A stretch of DNA of 64,000 nt from Engraulis encrasicolus (GCF_034702125.1 NC_085868.1:23172276-23236275); one strand, 5' to 3'; positions 46,911 to 59,285 are shown, counted from the stretch's first letter. Notes: generated by a model not told the origin, from the letters alone. Made by a program: numbers and translations.

Positions 46911-47052
46911 CATTTCCCAATGTGAAGTGTTCTAGCCTTGGTAGTGCATGAAACGCCCAGTTATTGGATACTCTTTGGTGAATTCCGTGGGGTATCCAAT
47001 CACTAGGCGTTTCACGCACTACCAAGGCTAGAACTCTTGACATTGGGAAATG
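46911..47052. repeat. Palindromic foldback, 62-bp arms
   Basis: CCATTTCCCAATGTGAAGTG to TTATTGGATAC (46911-46972) is inverted at GTATCCAATCACTAG to CATTGGGAAATGG (46991-47052) with few mismatches and an 18-bp loop. Confidence 0.9.
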
Positions 47053-47065
47053 GTATATATCTATA

Positions 47066-47115
47066 AATCATCTCCTCTGTCATTTTTCATGGAGGCTGGA
47101 TGGAACAGGAAGAGA
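47066..47115 (-). pseudogene. Decayed copy of the nck2 exon 1 acceptor and start codon
   Basis: The minus strand reads CCATCCAG then CCTCCATGAAAA-ATGACAGAGGAGATGATTT, against the real CTTCCAG then CCTGACTCGATGAAAG-ATGACAGAGGAGGTGATC. AG, the out-of-frame ATG and the true ATG (47083-47081) are all conserved, reading MTEEMI against MTEEVI. It lies about 540 bp upstream of the real start, beyond the GAA tract and the palindrome. Confidence 0.8.
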
Positions 47116-48025
<910 letters not shown>

Positions 48026-48239
48026 AACTGTCTCTCAGTCTCCCTCTTGCTCTGGCCTCTTTCACTCTCTCCAACTTGCTCTCTTTCTCACACATACACA
48101 CCCTCCTTTTTCTCTCCATCCCTCTTGATTCATCTAAAACACTGTAAATGATTAATCAGCACGCAGCGGGGAGCGCGATCGTGTGTTAAATGGGCTGTAT
48201 CTATAAACACAAGTTATGGAGGAACACCACGAGAGGCAG

Positions 48240-48586
48240 GCAGGCATGCAGAGAGAGAGAGGGGGGAGGGGGGTTGTATAGAGAGGAAATATACATATGG
48301 GGATAAAATGAAGAATGAGAGCAAGTGAACACAAGACAAAAGCAAAACATGGGGAAAAGTGTGGAGAGAGAGTCAGAGATAGAGCGAGAGAGAGAGAGAA
48401 TTCATACACATGACAAAGAGAGAGATGAAGAAACAGTGTTTGTACACAGGAGATAGAAAAAGAGTCTCTGTGAGAGATTGAGAGCACGCGAGACAAAGAG
48501 AGAGAGAGAAAACGATAACAAGAGAGAGAGAGAACGAGAACAAGAGAGAGAGAGAGAACGAGAACAAGAGAGAGAGAGAGAACGAG

Positions 48587-48680
<94 letters not shown>
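48240..48680. repeat. Purine-rich (GA)n with GAACGAGAACAA units
   Basis: A GA tract with four AGAACGAGAACAAGA-type insertions, then pure (GA)n from about 48590 to 48677. Confidence 0.95.
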
Positions 48681-48681
<1 letters not shown>

Positions 48682-49035
48682 GATAAGGCAGCTAAGCAGT
48701 GGCCACAGTAGGAGTGTTCCCAGCTCTCTCTCTCTCTCCCTCTCTGGTAGGACAGCTCCATATGGCCTGGCAGCAGGGCTTGGGAATAAATAAATAACAA
48801 GAAACACATCCAGGGAAATATCCACTGCCACCCGCACTGCAACCAAATAACATCCACTCTTCTCACTTGAGTCCCTTCGCAGAGAGAAAACGGTGAGAGA
48901 ACAGCAGAGTCATGCACAGAGGCACACACGCACAGGCGCACGCACACGCACACACCCACACCAGGACAAGGGCAAGAGATCACCTTGGAGATGAAAGCAC
49001 CTGACTAACTCAGAGCAATATCTACAAGCTAAAAT

Positions 49036-49260
<225 letters not shown>

Positions 49261-49436
49261 AGAAAGCCATTGAAGTGAGAGTTTGAGCGTCTCTAAGTGG
49301 GTGGTCTTGACCTGTGACATCCTGTTCCTGTCACACCCACCCAGAGAGCTCCCGTGCCGCTACAGGGAGGATAAGATTACCAACACAGCACTCACCATCT
49401 CACACACTCAGCTAACTAACTACCACAGTCAGGGTC

Positions 49437-49825
49437 ACAGCCAGCTTTGGCTGGGCCCAGGACAAAGTCATTTGAAAGGGCTCCCATTAAATACACACAA
49501 TGTAAAGACAACCCAATTTTGAGCCCCCTCTGTCCCTGTACCCGGGACAACTGTCCCCTTGCCCCATCGAAACCCCCCGTCGACTTCCACAGGCAACAAC
49601 TGATGACCTCATCTAACTTGTCACACTCGACTGACATTTTTTTGGTTTGAAGATGGCACTGACAGCCAGGAAATCCAACAGGGGTCAAAGGGGTCAGTTG
49701 TCCCAGGCCCAGTCAGAGATGGGGTGTCCAGAATGAGGTCCTAATTACATTATATGTCTATGTACTGGGGGGGCTTTCAGATGACTTTGCCCCGGGCGGG
49801 TCAAAGCGGTCAGCAGCCCTGCAAG
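49437..49825. repeat. Dispersed repeat, GGTCAGTTGTCCCAGG family, two inverted fragments
   Basis: GGCCCAGGACAAAGTCATTT at 49456 with GGGACAACTGTCCC at 49544, and the reverse arrangement GGGTCAGTTGTCCCAGGCCC at 49689 with TCAGATGACTTTGCCCCGGG at 49778. Together they form a large imperfect inverted pair. Related to 57567-57725 and 6610-6790. Confidence 0.65.
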
Positions 49826-50605
49826 CACCAACTGATAAAGTCATCTATCTTCTCAAACCTGAGTAAAGTTGTCAGCAACTTTTTTTTTTTTAGCTCAAGG
49901 ATATTTGACCTTTCATCCAAAAAAAATCTGCACAATCTGTTTAAAATGGCAACATATTACATCCACCCTATTACCACATACTGAAAACCGTAACACTGTT
50001 ACACTATTACATTGCCATGGTGTACTGTGTAAGGTCATTGTTCTACTACAACTCATTGGTGTTGTGTGTATATTGTAACAGTGTGAATAAGGCCTTGGAA
50101 ACTCCCTGACACTTGTCTTTTTTTTCTTGTCCTCTTGTCTTGTTCTCAACTGGGTCATTCCACGTCAACTGAACAAATCTCCAGACACTTGTATCTCAAA
50201 ATATTCCGAAAAGATTACTGGGTGTTCCCTAGATAGACACCCCAGTGAAAGGATTGCAATCTTCTTCATTTAAGTTACAGTTTTATAGAGGGGTTTGATG
50301 CCGATTATGTTCAGCCATTGTTTTCCTGAAAAGTTCTCAAGGCCGTAGATGGAGCAACAGCTGTTCAACATTGAAGCCTAGAATCTGGCAGCCGGCGTGG
50401 AAGAACCCAACTGCAAAAGTTCTACATCAGTGCATTCCGATAAGGGGATTCCTCCCTTCTACCGCTCTGCTGCAGTGACTGCGTATGTCCCAAACACAAC
50501 TGCACAAATACCAAGAGGGATTCCAAAGCAGCTTAAACTGGGCGGCTTACAATTCCCAAACGCTCCGGGACCCTGCGCGCCTGTTTATGTGGTGTGCCTG
50601 ACTGA
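49826..50605. other. Nothing recognised
   Basis: No exon or bounded repeat. AT-rich around 49870-50080. Confidence 0.35.
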
Positions 50606-50606
50606 C

Positions 50607-50607
<1 letters not shown>

Positions 50608-50647
<40 letters not shown>

Positions 50648-50662
50648 GCGTGTGCGTGTGCA
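50608..50662. repeat. (TG)n microsatellite
   Basis: About 17 TG units ending in TGCG variants. Confidence 0.93.
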
Positions 50663-51117
50663 CGCACAAGACAGGTTTCCGCACATCATTTGGCTTAGTG
50701 ACAGAAGAGGCGTTTGCGTGCCTCGAATATAACAGTAACTGCATTTCTCATTTTTTTTCGCTTTGGTTTCAACACATGATTGAGTACTTCAGTACCCCAT
50801 GGAGTGCTTTATACTGAGTAAGGCAATAAGGAAGGGGAACATAAATCTATATGAGGCAAAAGGAGAGATACAGTATATTGGTTTGTTTATGTCATGTGAC
50901 CCCTACTGTGAAATTCTGCTCTTTCCACGTTCATTAAATGATTAATATTTCTTCAGTGCAACAAATTTAATTTTGTACATAAAACTTCATTTAGCTTTCA
51001 TAAGAGCGACTTCTGAAGCCAATTGACCAATTCAAAGTCAGATTATTAGCTGTTGTTCCAATAACATGGATAGCCGGGAAAAAAAACTATATCCGGGGCT
51101 CTATGTCTCTGCTTGGC

Positions 51118-51412
51118 ATGCCTGAAAGTGAAATTGAAAGTCCACCTGGGAAACTCCAACTCCCATTGTCGTTGTGACACAGCACTCCACAGTACACAAT
51201 TATCTTCATGCCTCACCCATGCAAGGGGGCAGCCCCCAATGTGGCCCCAAGGGAGCAGTGTGGCGGGATGGTACTACAGTATGCTCAGGGTACCTCGGTA
51301 ATGGAGGAGGATGGGGAGAGCACTGATTAATTACTCCCCCCACCAACCTGGTGGATTCGGGAGTCGAACCGGCAACCTTTGGGCTACAAGTCTGACGCCC
51401 TAACCTAGTGTT
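51118..51412 (-). mobile_element. tRNA-derived SINE, interrupted
   Basis: The minus strand contains GGGCGTCAGACTTGTAGCCC then AAAGGTTGCCGGTTCGACTC, a tRNA-like half with a B-box. A body (GCCCCCTTGCATGGGTGAGG) and a 3' part (CAATGGGAGTTGGAGTTTCC) follow. The tRNA-like 5' part continues beyond the hAT MITE at 51416-51616, with GGTCATGGGTGAGCGGTTA at about 51621-51640. Confidence 0.8.
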
Positions 51413-51415
51413 TCT

Positions 51416-51616
51416 CAACGGGGGCGGGTAAGCCCCTCAGGGGACATTAGGGAGCTCTAGGGGGGCATTGAGAATGATACAGCTGAAAGGGAGCAGCGCT
51501 TAGTTCATGCCATTTGGGGGCATTAGTCCATTTATTTTTTTAATACTAAGGGGGACGTTGTCAAGTTTGTGACGGGGCCAGGGGGGCGTTTGTTCAAAAA
51601 AAGTGGAGAACCACTA
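51416..51616. mobile_element. hAT-type MITE nested in a SINE
   Basis: TAGTGTTTCTCAAC at the left and GAGAACCACTA at the right are inverted. TAACC occurs on both flanks as the remnant of a target duplication. It splits the SINE's tRNA-like region. Confidence 0.78.
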
Positions 51617-51729
51617 ACGTAACCGCTCACCCATGACCACCTCCTGCATCAGCGGCAGCAGGTGGGCATCCGGAGCCCCTCCATGGCATCCAGCAACACA
51701 CACACTCATGCCAGCTGGACAACTCTATT

Positions 51730-51813
51730 AGCCAGCGACCCTGGGGTCCGTATCTTGAAAGCGTCTTTGCTAACGACGGTAGCAACGACAAGAATCGAGA
51801 AACGGACCCCAGG
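51730..51813. mobile_element. Short 84-bp MITE
   Basis: CCTGGGGTCCGTATCTTGAA and GAGAAACGGACCCCAGG are inverted ends enclosing GCTAACGACGGTAGCAACGA. Confidence 0.65.
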
Positions 51814-52579
51814 GCATCTTACTGCATGACATTGCACTTGGCACAACCAGCCATGTTTGTTTCCCCAATGGATAGCACACCCACATTCCTCCAACTGCTC
51901 TCGAGACAAGAAACACACCCACCAACTCACGTCAGCCAATCAAGCATCACACACACACACACTTATGACAGCTGTACGACTCTATTGACCAATACACAAT
52001 GGCACAGTTCATCACCATGGCATGTATGACATTATATTGACATTCAATATTTCTAATTATTTCCCAACAACATTCCCCAGCTGTTCTTTATGAGAAAAAA
52101 CAACCACCACCATCTCAGCCAATCAAATGTGGAGATGTTACACACCAACCAATCAGACATAGATGGAGGACTCGGAGGGGATTATATTGAACACCAAACC
52201 CCAAACCAGCCAACGTCACGAACAAGTATGAAAATGACTCATGTGAAGAATGTCCTGTAATTCAACAGCTGTTGACAAGCGGCGATGCCTAAGATAAGAT
52301 ATGAGATTCATAAAGCGTGGTATGTGTTTAGGGAAGGGAGTCAACCATACCAGCAACAGGAGGAGCCAGTCGATTAGAGAGCAACTTTTCGACAAAGGCA
52401 TAAAAAGTCATTTATGAGTGAAGCTGCGCTATCGTAAATCTTTCATTGATCAAGTTTTTATTCATTTATAGTTATTTAGGATTCATAAAGCGTGATATGT
52501 GTTTAGGGAGTCAACAAGCAACAGGAAGAGACAGTGGATTAGAGATGGGGATGGGCTAATCGGAAGGGCCCAACCTCTG
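51814..52579. other. Nothing recognised except a duplicated block
   Basis: GATTCATAAAGCGTG followed by TATGTGTTTAGGGA and AACAGGA recurs near 52307 and 52481, a partial local duplication of about 90 bp. No exon. Confidence 0.45.
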
Positions 52580-52580
52580 T

Positions 52581-52722
<142 letters not shown>

Positions 52723-52799
52723 TATCTCAAAGCTTTCTCTGATCTAGCCATTTTATTCACTAGAAGAGTCTGCAGTGATCTGTGTTGTCATTTTATGAG

Positions 52800-53042
<243 letters not shown>

Positions 53043-53174
53043 CCAAAAGCAGCATCTGCTTATGCTTATTCTCTGTGCGGTATCAGTTTGCTGGCCCCTT
53101 GACCACGGCCGTCACGTGACCAGCGCTTCTCGCACGCCAATGGCTGGGAAAGGCTTGACCCCTGACACATGCAC

Positions 53175-54170
53175 GGAAGAGGAGGAGGAGAGTAGAGGAG
53201 AATAGGGGGAGGAGGAGGAACAGAAGTGGAGGAGAGGAGGAAAGGAAGAGAGGAGGAGAATAGGGGGAGGAAGAAGGAAGAAGAGGGATGAGGGGTAGGA
53301 GGAGGAGAAGTGGAGGAGGAGAGGAGGAGGGGAAGAAGAGGAGAGGAGAGGAGAGGAGAGAAATAGGAGAGGAGAGGACGAGAAATAGGAGAGGAGAGGA
53401 GAAATAGGAGATGAGGAGGGGAAGAAACGGAGAGGAGAGGACGAGAAATAGGAGAGGAGAGGACGAGAAATAGGAGAGGAGAGGAGAAATAGGAGAGGAG
53501 AGGGGAGGAGAGGAGAGGAGATGAGGAGGGGAAGAAAAGGAGAGGAGAGGACGAGAAATAGGAGGAGAGGAGAGGAGAGGGGAGGAGAGGAGAGGAGAGG
53601 ACAGGACAGGACAGGACAGGACAGGAGAGGAGAGGAGAGGAGAGAGGAGATTAGAGGAGAGGAGAGAGGAGATTAGAGGAGAGGATGAGAAATAGGGGAG
53701 GAGAGGAGAGGATGAGAAATAGGAGAGGAGAGGAGAGAGGAGAGGAGAGGACAGGAGAGGAGAGGACAGGAGAGGAGAGGAGAGGAGAGGAGAGGAGAGG
53801 AGAGGAGAGGACAGGAGAGGACAGGAGAGGAGAGGATAGGAGAGGAGAGGAGAGGATGAGCAGGAGAAAAGAAGGATGGCGGGTAGGAGGAGCATGAGAA
53901 GAAGAGTTAGAGGAGCTGGAGGAGGAGGAGGAGGAGGAGGAGGAGGAGGTGGAGGAGGAGAGGATAGAGATGAAGGAAAAGAGAAGAGCAGGAGGTTATG
54001 GAGGAGGAGGACAACGAGGATAAGAAGGTGGATATGAAAAGGAGGAGAAGAGCAGAGGAGGAGGATGAGAAATATGAAAAGAGGGAGGAGAAGGAGGAGA
54101 AGGAAGAGGAGGAGAAGAAGGAGAGGAAAGAGGAGAAGGAGCAGATGAGGAGAGTAAATGGAGGGAGATG
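53175..54170. repeat. About 1-kb near-homopurine tract, (GGAGA)n-based
   Basis: GGAGA units alternate with GGACA, GAAATAG and GGAGGAGGA blocks. Plus-strand pyrimidines are sparse across a full kilobase. The 366-codon minus-strand frame (Ser/Leu/Pro-rich) is a repeat translation and not a gene. Confidence 0.95.
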
Positions 54171-54597
54171 AGGCGCTTCGCAAGAGAAATATGAAGAGGT
54201 GTTAGGAAGTGGAACAGTTTATGTGGAAATGTTTCAGGTTCACAACACGGTTGGAATGCACCACAAAAGCGATGGAAACTCCTTCTGCACAATGTGGATC
54301 GCTACCATCCACTGGTAAATAGGCTGCATGAATTACCATATATGGTACAAAGCCTGTCAAGTGAAGGAGCTATATTATACAACAAGCAAAGCATAAATGC
54401 AAATATTATACTGCACATTTTTATGGGTGCACTTAGCAGCGTAAGCACTAGTACCACGTTCCAACCATGTTCCACCTCTTTCATACTCCCATTGTGCACA
54501 ATGCTCATGCAGTTATTTTATTGTAATTATGACCTTCTACATTTCCAATTAAAGAAAAGGGGGCGCACCTTGCATCCATTTTTGTCTTTATTTTTGT
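54171..54597. other. Nothing recognised
   Basis: No exon. AATAAAGACAAAAATGG on the minus strand (near 54576-54594) adjoins the hammerhead-like motif and may be its retroelement tail. Confidence 0.35.
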
Positions 54598-54635
54598 GCA
54601 CAGACGCGTTTCGGCGTGTGCCTTCCTCAGTATGC
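54598..54635 (-). ncRNA. Hammerhead-ribozyme-like motif
   Basis: Minus strand in order: GCATA (54635-54631), CTGAGGA (54630-54624), extra A, stem II GGC-ACAC-GCC, GAA, ACGCGT (54609-54604), C (54603, expected cleavage nucleotide), TGTGC (54602-54598). CTGAGGA fits the hammerhead core CUGANGA, and GAA fits the second core. ACGCGT is self-complementary, as in short-stem-III hammerheads that act as dimers. GCATA pairs with TGTGC over 5 bp (one G-U) as stem I. The A between core and stem II is non-canonical. Such motifs are known from Penelope-like retroelements. Activity is unproven. Confidence 0.5.
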
Positions 54636-54639
54636 TTCT

Positions 54640-55255
54640 ACATTTCCAAACATGGGAATTTGGTCATGAAATAACACATGTAAACAAATACATCTTTCCT
54701 GTGTGACACAAGTCTGGAACAATCTACAGTACACAAATGTGTATATTAACCATGAACTGAAAATCTACTACAGCAACACGTGGACAATGAATGCCCCTGT
54801 TGATTTTCTTCTTAAATTCTGCTGTTGGCAAGCCACTTCACTGATTCTGTGTGAAATAATTAAAATACGAAAACAACTAAAGGCAAAGCAACAGCTACGT
54901 ATATGTTTAAGTGACAGGAAAATCATTAAGAAGTTGATAAATAATTATTAAAATATTAGAAAAATATAACGGTCAGCTCAATGCATAGAACTGTGTCAGC
55001 ATTACTGTTTGAGCCTTACTGTGGTGTGACTCTCCATCACAAATACTAATCTGGCAGTCTGCTGCGGACTCACTTGACATACCATCACCACAAACTGACC
55101 CTATGCGGAGATCCAGCAGTGACACCACTGTATGAAACCAATAAAGAATCAATACTAATATCATAAAACTAGGCTAATGTTTTTTTTGTTTCAAGCTTAC
55201 TGCATTATAGAATGGGGTATGGGTGGGGAGAGACTGAGCGAATGATAGGACGATA
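54640..55255. other. Nothing recognised
   Basis: AT-rich with no exon or bounded repeat. Confidence 0.35.
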
Positions 55256-55264
55256 TAACAGGAA

Positions 55265-55400
55265 GACCAGAGAGTGAGAGTGAGTGAGAGAGTAAGTGAG
55301 CGAGAAAGAGTGAGAGAGAGTGTGAGAGAGTGAGAGAGTGAGAGTGAGTGAGTGAGTGAGTGAGTGAGTGAGTGAGTGAGTGAGTGAGAGAGAGAGAGAT
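55265..55400. repeat. (GAGT)n tetranucleotide tract
   Basis: GAGAGTGAG variants followed by about twelve perfect GAGT units (55340-55388) and (GA)n. Confidence 0.95.
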
Positions 55401-55764
55401 GGAACGATGGAACCGATGTGTGCCTGCTATGGAGCTTTCTTGCAGTACCAGGATGTGAAAATAGGCCTGGGTCACCAATCATACAAATTCATATGCCTCC
55501 CGAAATATTCTTTATCACATCTTCACAAGCCTTCTCTCAAAAAGAAGGGGAAAAAAGCGAATGTTGTGCTATTAGACAGCCACACTTCCGTCAGAATTCT
55601 GCTTGAACGGACGACCTTGAGACAAATCTGCAACGGTCTCCTTTCCTCCCTCCACTTCACATGGATCTACAGTCCCACGCTTTTTAATTCACAGGGGACA
55701 GAGAGCAATTGCCTCAAAGCCCCCCCCCCCCCTCCATGTAACTCACAGGGCCTAGCCAGCTAAT

Positions 55765-55792
55765 GCTGCTGCTGCTGCTGCTGCTGCTGCTT
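55765..55792. repeat. (TGC)n trinucleotide repeat
   Basis: Nine TGC units. Not in a recognised coding frame. Confidence 0.93.
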
Positions 55793-55810
55793 AGTCTCCC
55801 TCAAGCCTGG

Positions 55811-56145
55811 CTCAAACTACACGACTAGCGCGCCGATTCTCGGTTGAAAACCCCCTTACGACAATCGCTGGAATGTTACCCCCCAGGACCATCGCAAGCG
55901 ATTGTCGGGAAAGATTTCCTCATCGTGAGCGACGTTCTAAGATAGAACTTTGGCAGCTCAAAGAGTCGCCGATCGCAAATCGTAGAAATCAAACAGTGTT
56001 TGGGCATTGGGCAGTGTTTGGGCACGTCGGGCATTGTCTCGGTGGCTGCAAGCAGCGATAAGATTGACAGTTGCGATTCTCTTCTAGTGTGCAGTGCACC
56101 CCGACGCCAAAATCGGACATACAATCGCTAGTCGTGTAGTTTGAG
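55811..56145. mobile_element. MITE (CTCAAACTACACGACTAGCG termini)
   Basis: CTCAAACTACACGACTAGCG and CGCTAGTCGTGTAGTTTGAG are perfect 20-bp inverted ends. The flanks share CTGGC. The interior has CGATTGTC/GCAATCG-type elements. Confidence 0.85.
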
Positions 56146-56220
56146 TCTGGCTTCAGAGAGCGGACCATCAGGGGAGCACGCACATCAAAAACAGGAAACC
56201 CACAGCAGTGGCCTTTGCCT

Positions 56221-56526
56221 GACGCTAGCGACACATAGACGCGAATTTGGCCAAGCGACGCAAACTTCGCCATTCATTCCTATGAGGGAGGCGAAGGCAA
56301 GCCAACAGGAGCGAAGCAAAACAAAATCATTCGGCCAAGTTTCGACCAATATCATGCAAATGAGGAGCGAATTTCGCCTGCGGCGGCCAATCTAATCAAC
56401 AACATAACGGTTTCATTCCATTTGATTTGCTGCGACGACCTGATGATGGTTGAGCCGTCAGAATGGAACACTGAATTTCGCCTCTCTTCGCCTCGCACGT
56501 TTCGCCTGCTATGTGTCCCTAGCGTG
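56221..56526. mobile_element. MITE (ACGCTAGSGACACATAG termini)
   Basis: GACGCTAGCGACACATAG at the left and CTATGTGTCCCTAGCGTG at the right are inverted with one mismatch. TTTCGCCT and AGGCGAA motifs recur inside. Confidence 0.8.
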
Positions 56527-56529
56527 ACC

Positions 56530-57170
56530 TGGAATCAGTTCATGTGGGCCCCTGCCAAGAGTCAATAGAAATGTGCAAATAATCTGTAACCCTTTTGACA
56601 TCATACCTTACTACAGTCTCTTGGTAATAGGACTACCTACGTACTTTCAATCTGTTTCAGAGTCAGGCTGAGATGCTGATTATCGATATGGGACAATGCA
56701 GCTCATGTGAACATGTGGCGAAAGGATTGGAAGGGGTAGTCAATCCTATCACGTCCATCATGTGCAATACTCAGTCATGAAGACAGTCTCTAGTGGGGTT
56801 CTACTGCGTAGGTCCAACTCACAAGAAGAAATCTATCTTTTACCTACAACCTGCTTAATGACAAAGTATCGCATTTGTAAAGGTCATGTAAATACAACCT
56901 CTGAATAACTTGCTTGAATAAGCTCTAGTCCAGAGAGAGAACAAAAACTGTAAATGTGCGTTTAGCTCCTGTGACTATGAGAGGAGTCTGTACTACATGG
57001 CTGGACACTGTATGTAAGCGCTGCTGACAAAGCAGGATACACTCAGCCATCAGGTCAGACTCAGGTTGTCAAAACAATAATACAATGTTTCCTTTGGGTT
57101 ATGACTGTTCGCGAAGCATCTGCTGTCCTACCTACACAGTACACTGTCAACACTAATATCATAACATTGC
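56530..57170. other. Nothing recognised
   Basis: No exon or bounded repeat. Confidence 0.35.
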
Positions 57171-57173
57171 AGC

Positions 57174-57218
57174 ACCCGCGCGCACGCGCACGCGCACGCG
57201 CACGCGCACGCACACACA
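57174..57218. repeat. (GCGCAC)n alternating purine-pyrimidine tract
   Basis: CGCGCACGCGCACGCGCACG-type sequence, a strong Z-DNA candidate. Confidence 0.9.
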
Positions 57219-57566
57219 CTTCTCCATGTCTAAGACAGCCCCTTCTCACTTCAGATGAAGAGGGCCTCCCAGAGTCACTGATGCTTGAGTAATGTTGAGG
57301 TCTGACATTACCAGTGGCCGTGTCATCGTCATTTTCATCATTTAGGCAGGCTAGGTGTTAAGAGTATGTGCATGATGGCAATACTGTGCTGCCCTTTCTA
57401 AAATAAACAAACGCACACACACGTACGCACTGTACGCACACACACACACAGGCTCTTATGCAATTTCTATAGCGTGTCCAACAGACCAGCAGGTTATTGT
57501 GCTCCATCTGACAGTTGCTTGTAAGCTCTGTATGCCAACAGTGACGCCAAACAGCATGGCATGCTG

Positions 57567-57725
57567 GAGCAGGGACGCTGGCAGCTTTGGCCGGGCCCAG
57601 GGCAAAGTCATCTGAAAGAAACCCCCCCATTACCTCACCCAACTATACAATGTAATTAAGACCCAATTCTGGACCCTTCTTTCTTGGGCCCCTGGGACAA
57701 CTAACCTGTTTGTCCCCTCTGTCGG
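57567..57725. repeat. Dispersed repeat, GGCCCAGGGCAAAGTCAT family
   Basis: GGCAGCTTTGGCCGGGCCCA and AAAGTCATCTGAAAG match 49437-49470 at high identity in the same orientation. A GGGACAACTAACC block follows. Confidence 0.7.
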
Positions 57726-57827
57726 CCCACGATGCACTACTGTTCTCTCCAGACAGAGCGTCCTAGCAATGTGATGCCCCTTTCATGCCACCATCCTCTC
57801 ATGGCACTCATGCATCAATCCACATGT

Positions 57828-57912
57828 ACATTCTAGTTCTAATATGCTTCACATTCCAGTTCTAATATGCTTCACATTCTAGCTCTAATACTTCACATTC
57901 TAGTTCTAATAT
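57828..57912. repeat. 24-bp minisatellite, about 4 copies
   Basis: ACATTCTAGTTCTAATATGC plus TTC units with single-base differences. Confidence 0.88.
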
Positions 57913-58741
57913 ACAGTCATTGGTCAATCCTTAGGGAGTCAGGGACGCGTGGTCTCTGGTCCATGTCAGTCCCTGCCAAAGACCTCATAACAAGTTGACA
58001 TGGAAGAACACTGACAATCACAGTTTCACAGGTTTTTTTTTCCATCAGGCTATTCAAATACAGACACATGTGCTCACACAAAACCTCTTGTGTTAATTCA
58101 TTAAGTCATATTTTATTTACTTTGTTAACTTGCATCATATTTTGTGAACTTGCTCGCTTTCTTCTTCCCTTCAAGTTTAGTTTGGCTAACAAGATAATTA
58201 AAAGGGTGATAATTGCTGATCAGCATGGTAAAACAACCTCCAAATATTTCTTTTTCTCCTCATAACACTTTGCCATGCCACCAGTCCTGACCATTCAACA
58301 AACCTGAAATTTGACTTGAGTGAGCCTCCAGTACTTTCCAATGTGCAACTAGGCAGGCTGGACTACCTGTGAGAATACATGAGCCAGATGCATCAGTCAT
58401 GGCTCAGAACAAAGACACCACAGCAGCAGCAGTGGGTGTTATGATGTGTGAGGAGGAGGAAGGTAGTTCAGCCTCCAGACCAGAGCTGTCATGGTAGACT
58501 CTCACTGTCCTTCCCCTCCAGACATGCAGCAGCAGAGTGCATTTCCAGACAAGACAACCCTGGCCCGAAACTACCTTGTCCTGAGGATACCCTGGCCCCA
58601 AAGCTAGCTTGTCCTCTTTCTTCCTCGAAAACTGACAGGAGCGAAATGGAGGAACACTCCAGTGCTGCCAGAGCAGGACCAGGGCATAAAACAAAAAAGA
58701 AAGCAGTTTTTTTGAAAGATGTCTTTTTGACTTTCATTCTT
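57913..58741. other. Nothing recognised
   Basis: A GC-moderate open frame near 58448-58744 contains the repeated CCGAAACTACCTTGTCC / CCAAAGCTAGCTTGTCC blocks but has no recognisable domain. I regard it as chance. Confidence 0.35.
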
Positions 58742-58970
58742 TAAAAAGGTGCACTGTGTAATAGTTTAGTCGGTTTCTTCCCAGAACTCATGCTGCCCAT
58801 TCACTAATGTTACCTTTTCATGTATACCTACCACCACCATCAAATTTTAAGTATTCATTATGACTGGAAAAATTGCACTTTTTAAAAGGTGGATCTTCTC
58901 CATGTCCGCCATTTTGAATTTCCAGACGTAGAAAATTCTAGCTGCAAAACTTGCTGTAATTTGGTCATAC
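58742..58970. repeat. Probable dispersed MITE half
   Basis: AAAAAGGTGCACTGTGTAAT through GCCATTTTGAATTTCCAGA resembles, from memory, one end of a widespread teleost MITE. The other end is replaced here by the ACAT array. Confidence 0.35.
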
Positions 58971-59056
58971 ACATACATACATACATACATACATACATAC
59001 ATACATACATACATACATACATACATACATACATACATACATACATACATACATAC

Positions 59057-59118
<62 letters not shown>
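58971..59118. repeat. (ACAT)n then (GA)n
   Basis: About 22 ACAT/CATA units joined directly to about 29 GA units. Confidence 0.97.
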
Positions 59119-59119
<1 letters not shown>

Positions 59120-59285
59120 TCTGTCTTGGCCTGAATGTATGTAAGAGTGAGCTATATATGGTTAATACATGTGTAATGACGTGTGCAATGTCTTGTGTGT
59201 AATGTCTTCTGTATTATGTATGTATGCTACTTGACACCTTAATTTCGCATCAGGATTAATAAATGATTATCTACTCTACTCTACT

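Noticed and set aside
51340..51410. tRNA gene candidate on the minus strand
   Set aside because: B-box present but the A-box half is displaced by a MITE and the body continues as a SINE.
53083..54183. 366-codon minus-strand frame, the longest in the window
   Set aside because: Low-complexity Ser/Leu/Pro translation of the purine tract; no conserved motif.
55765..55792. (TGC)n as a possible coding polyalanine/polyleucine repeat
   Set aside because: No surrounding coding frame or exon signals.
58448..58744. 98-codon plus-strand frame with internal repeats
   Set aside because: No domain and a matching antisense frame. The internal repetition is at DNA level.
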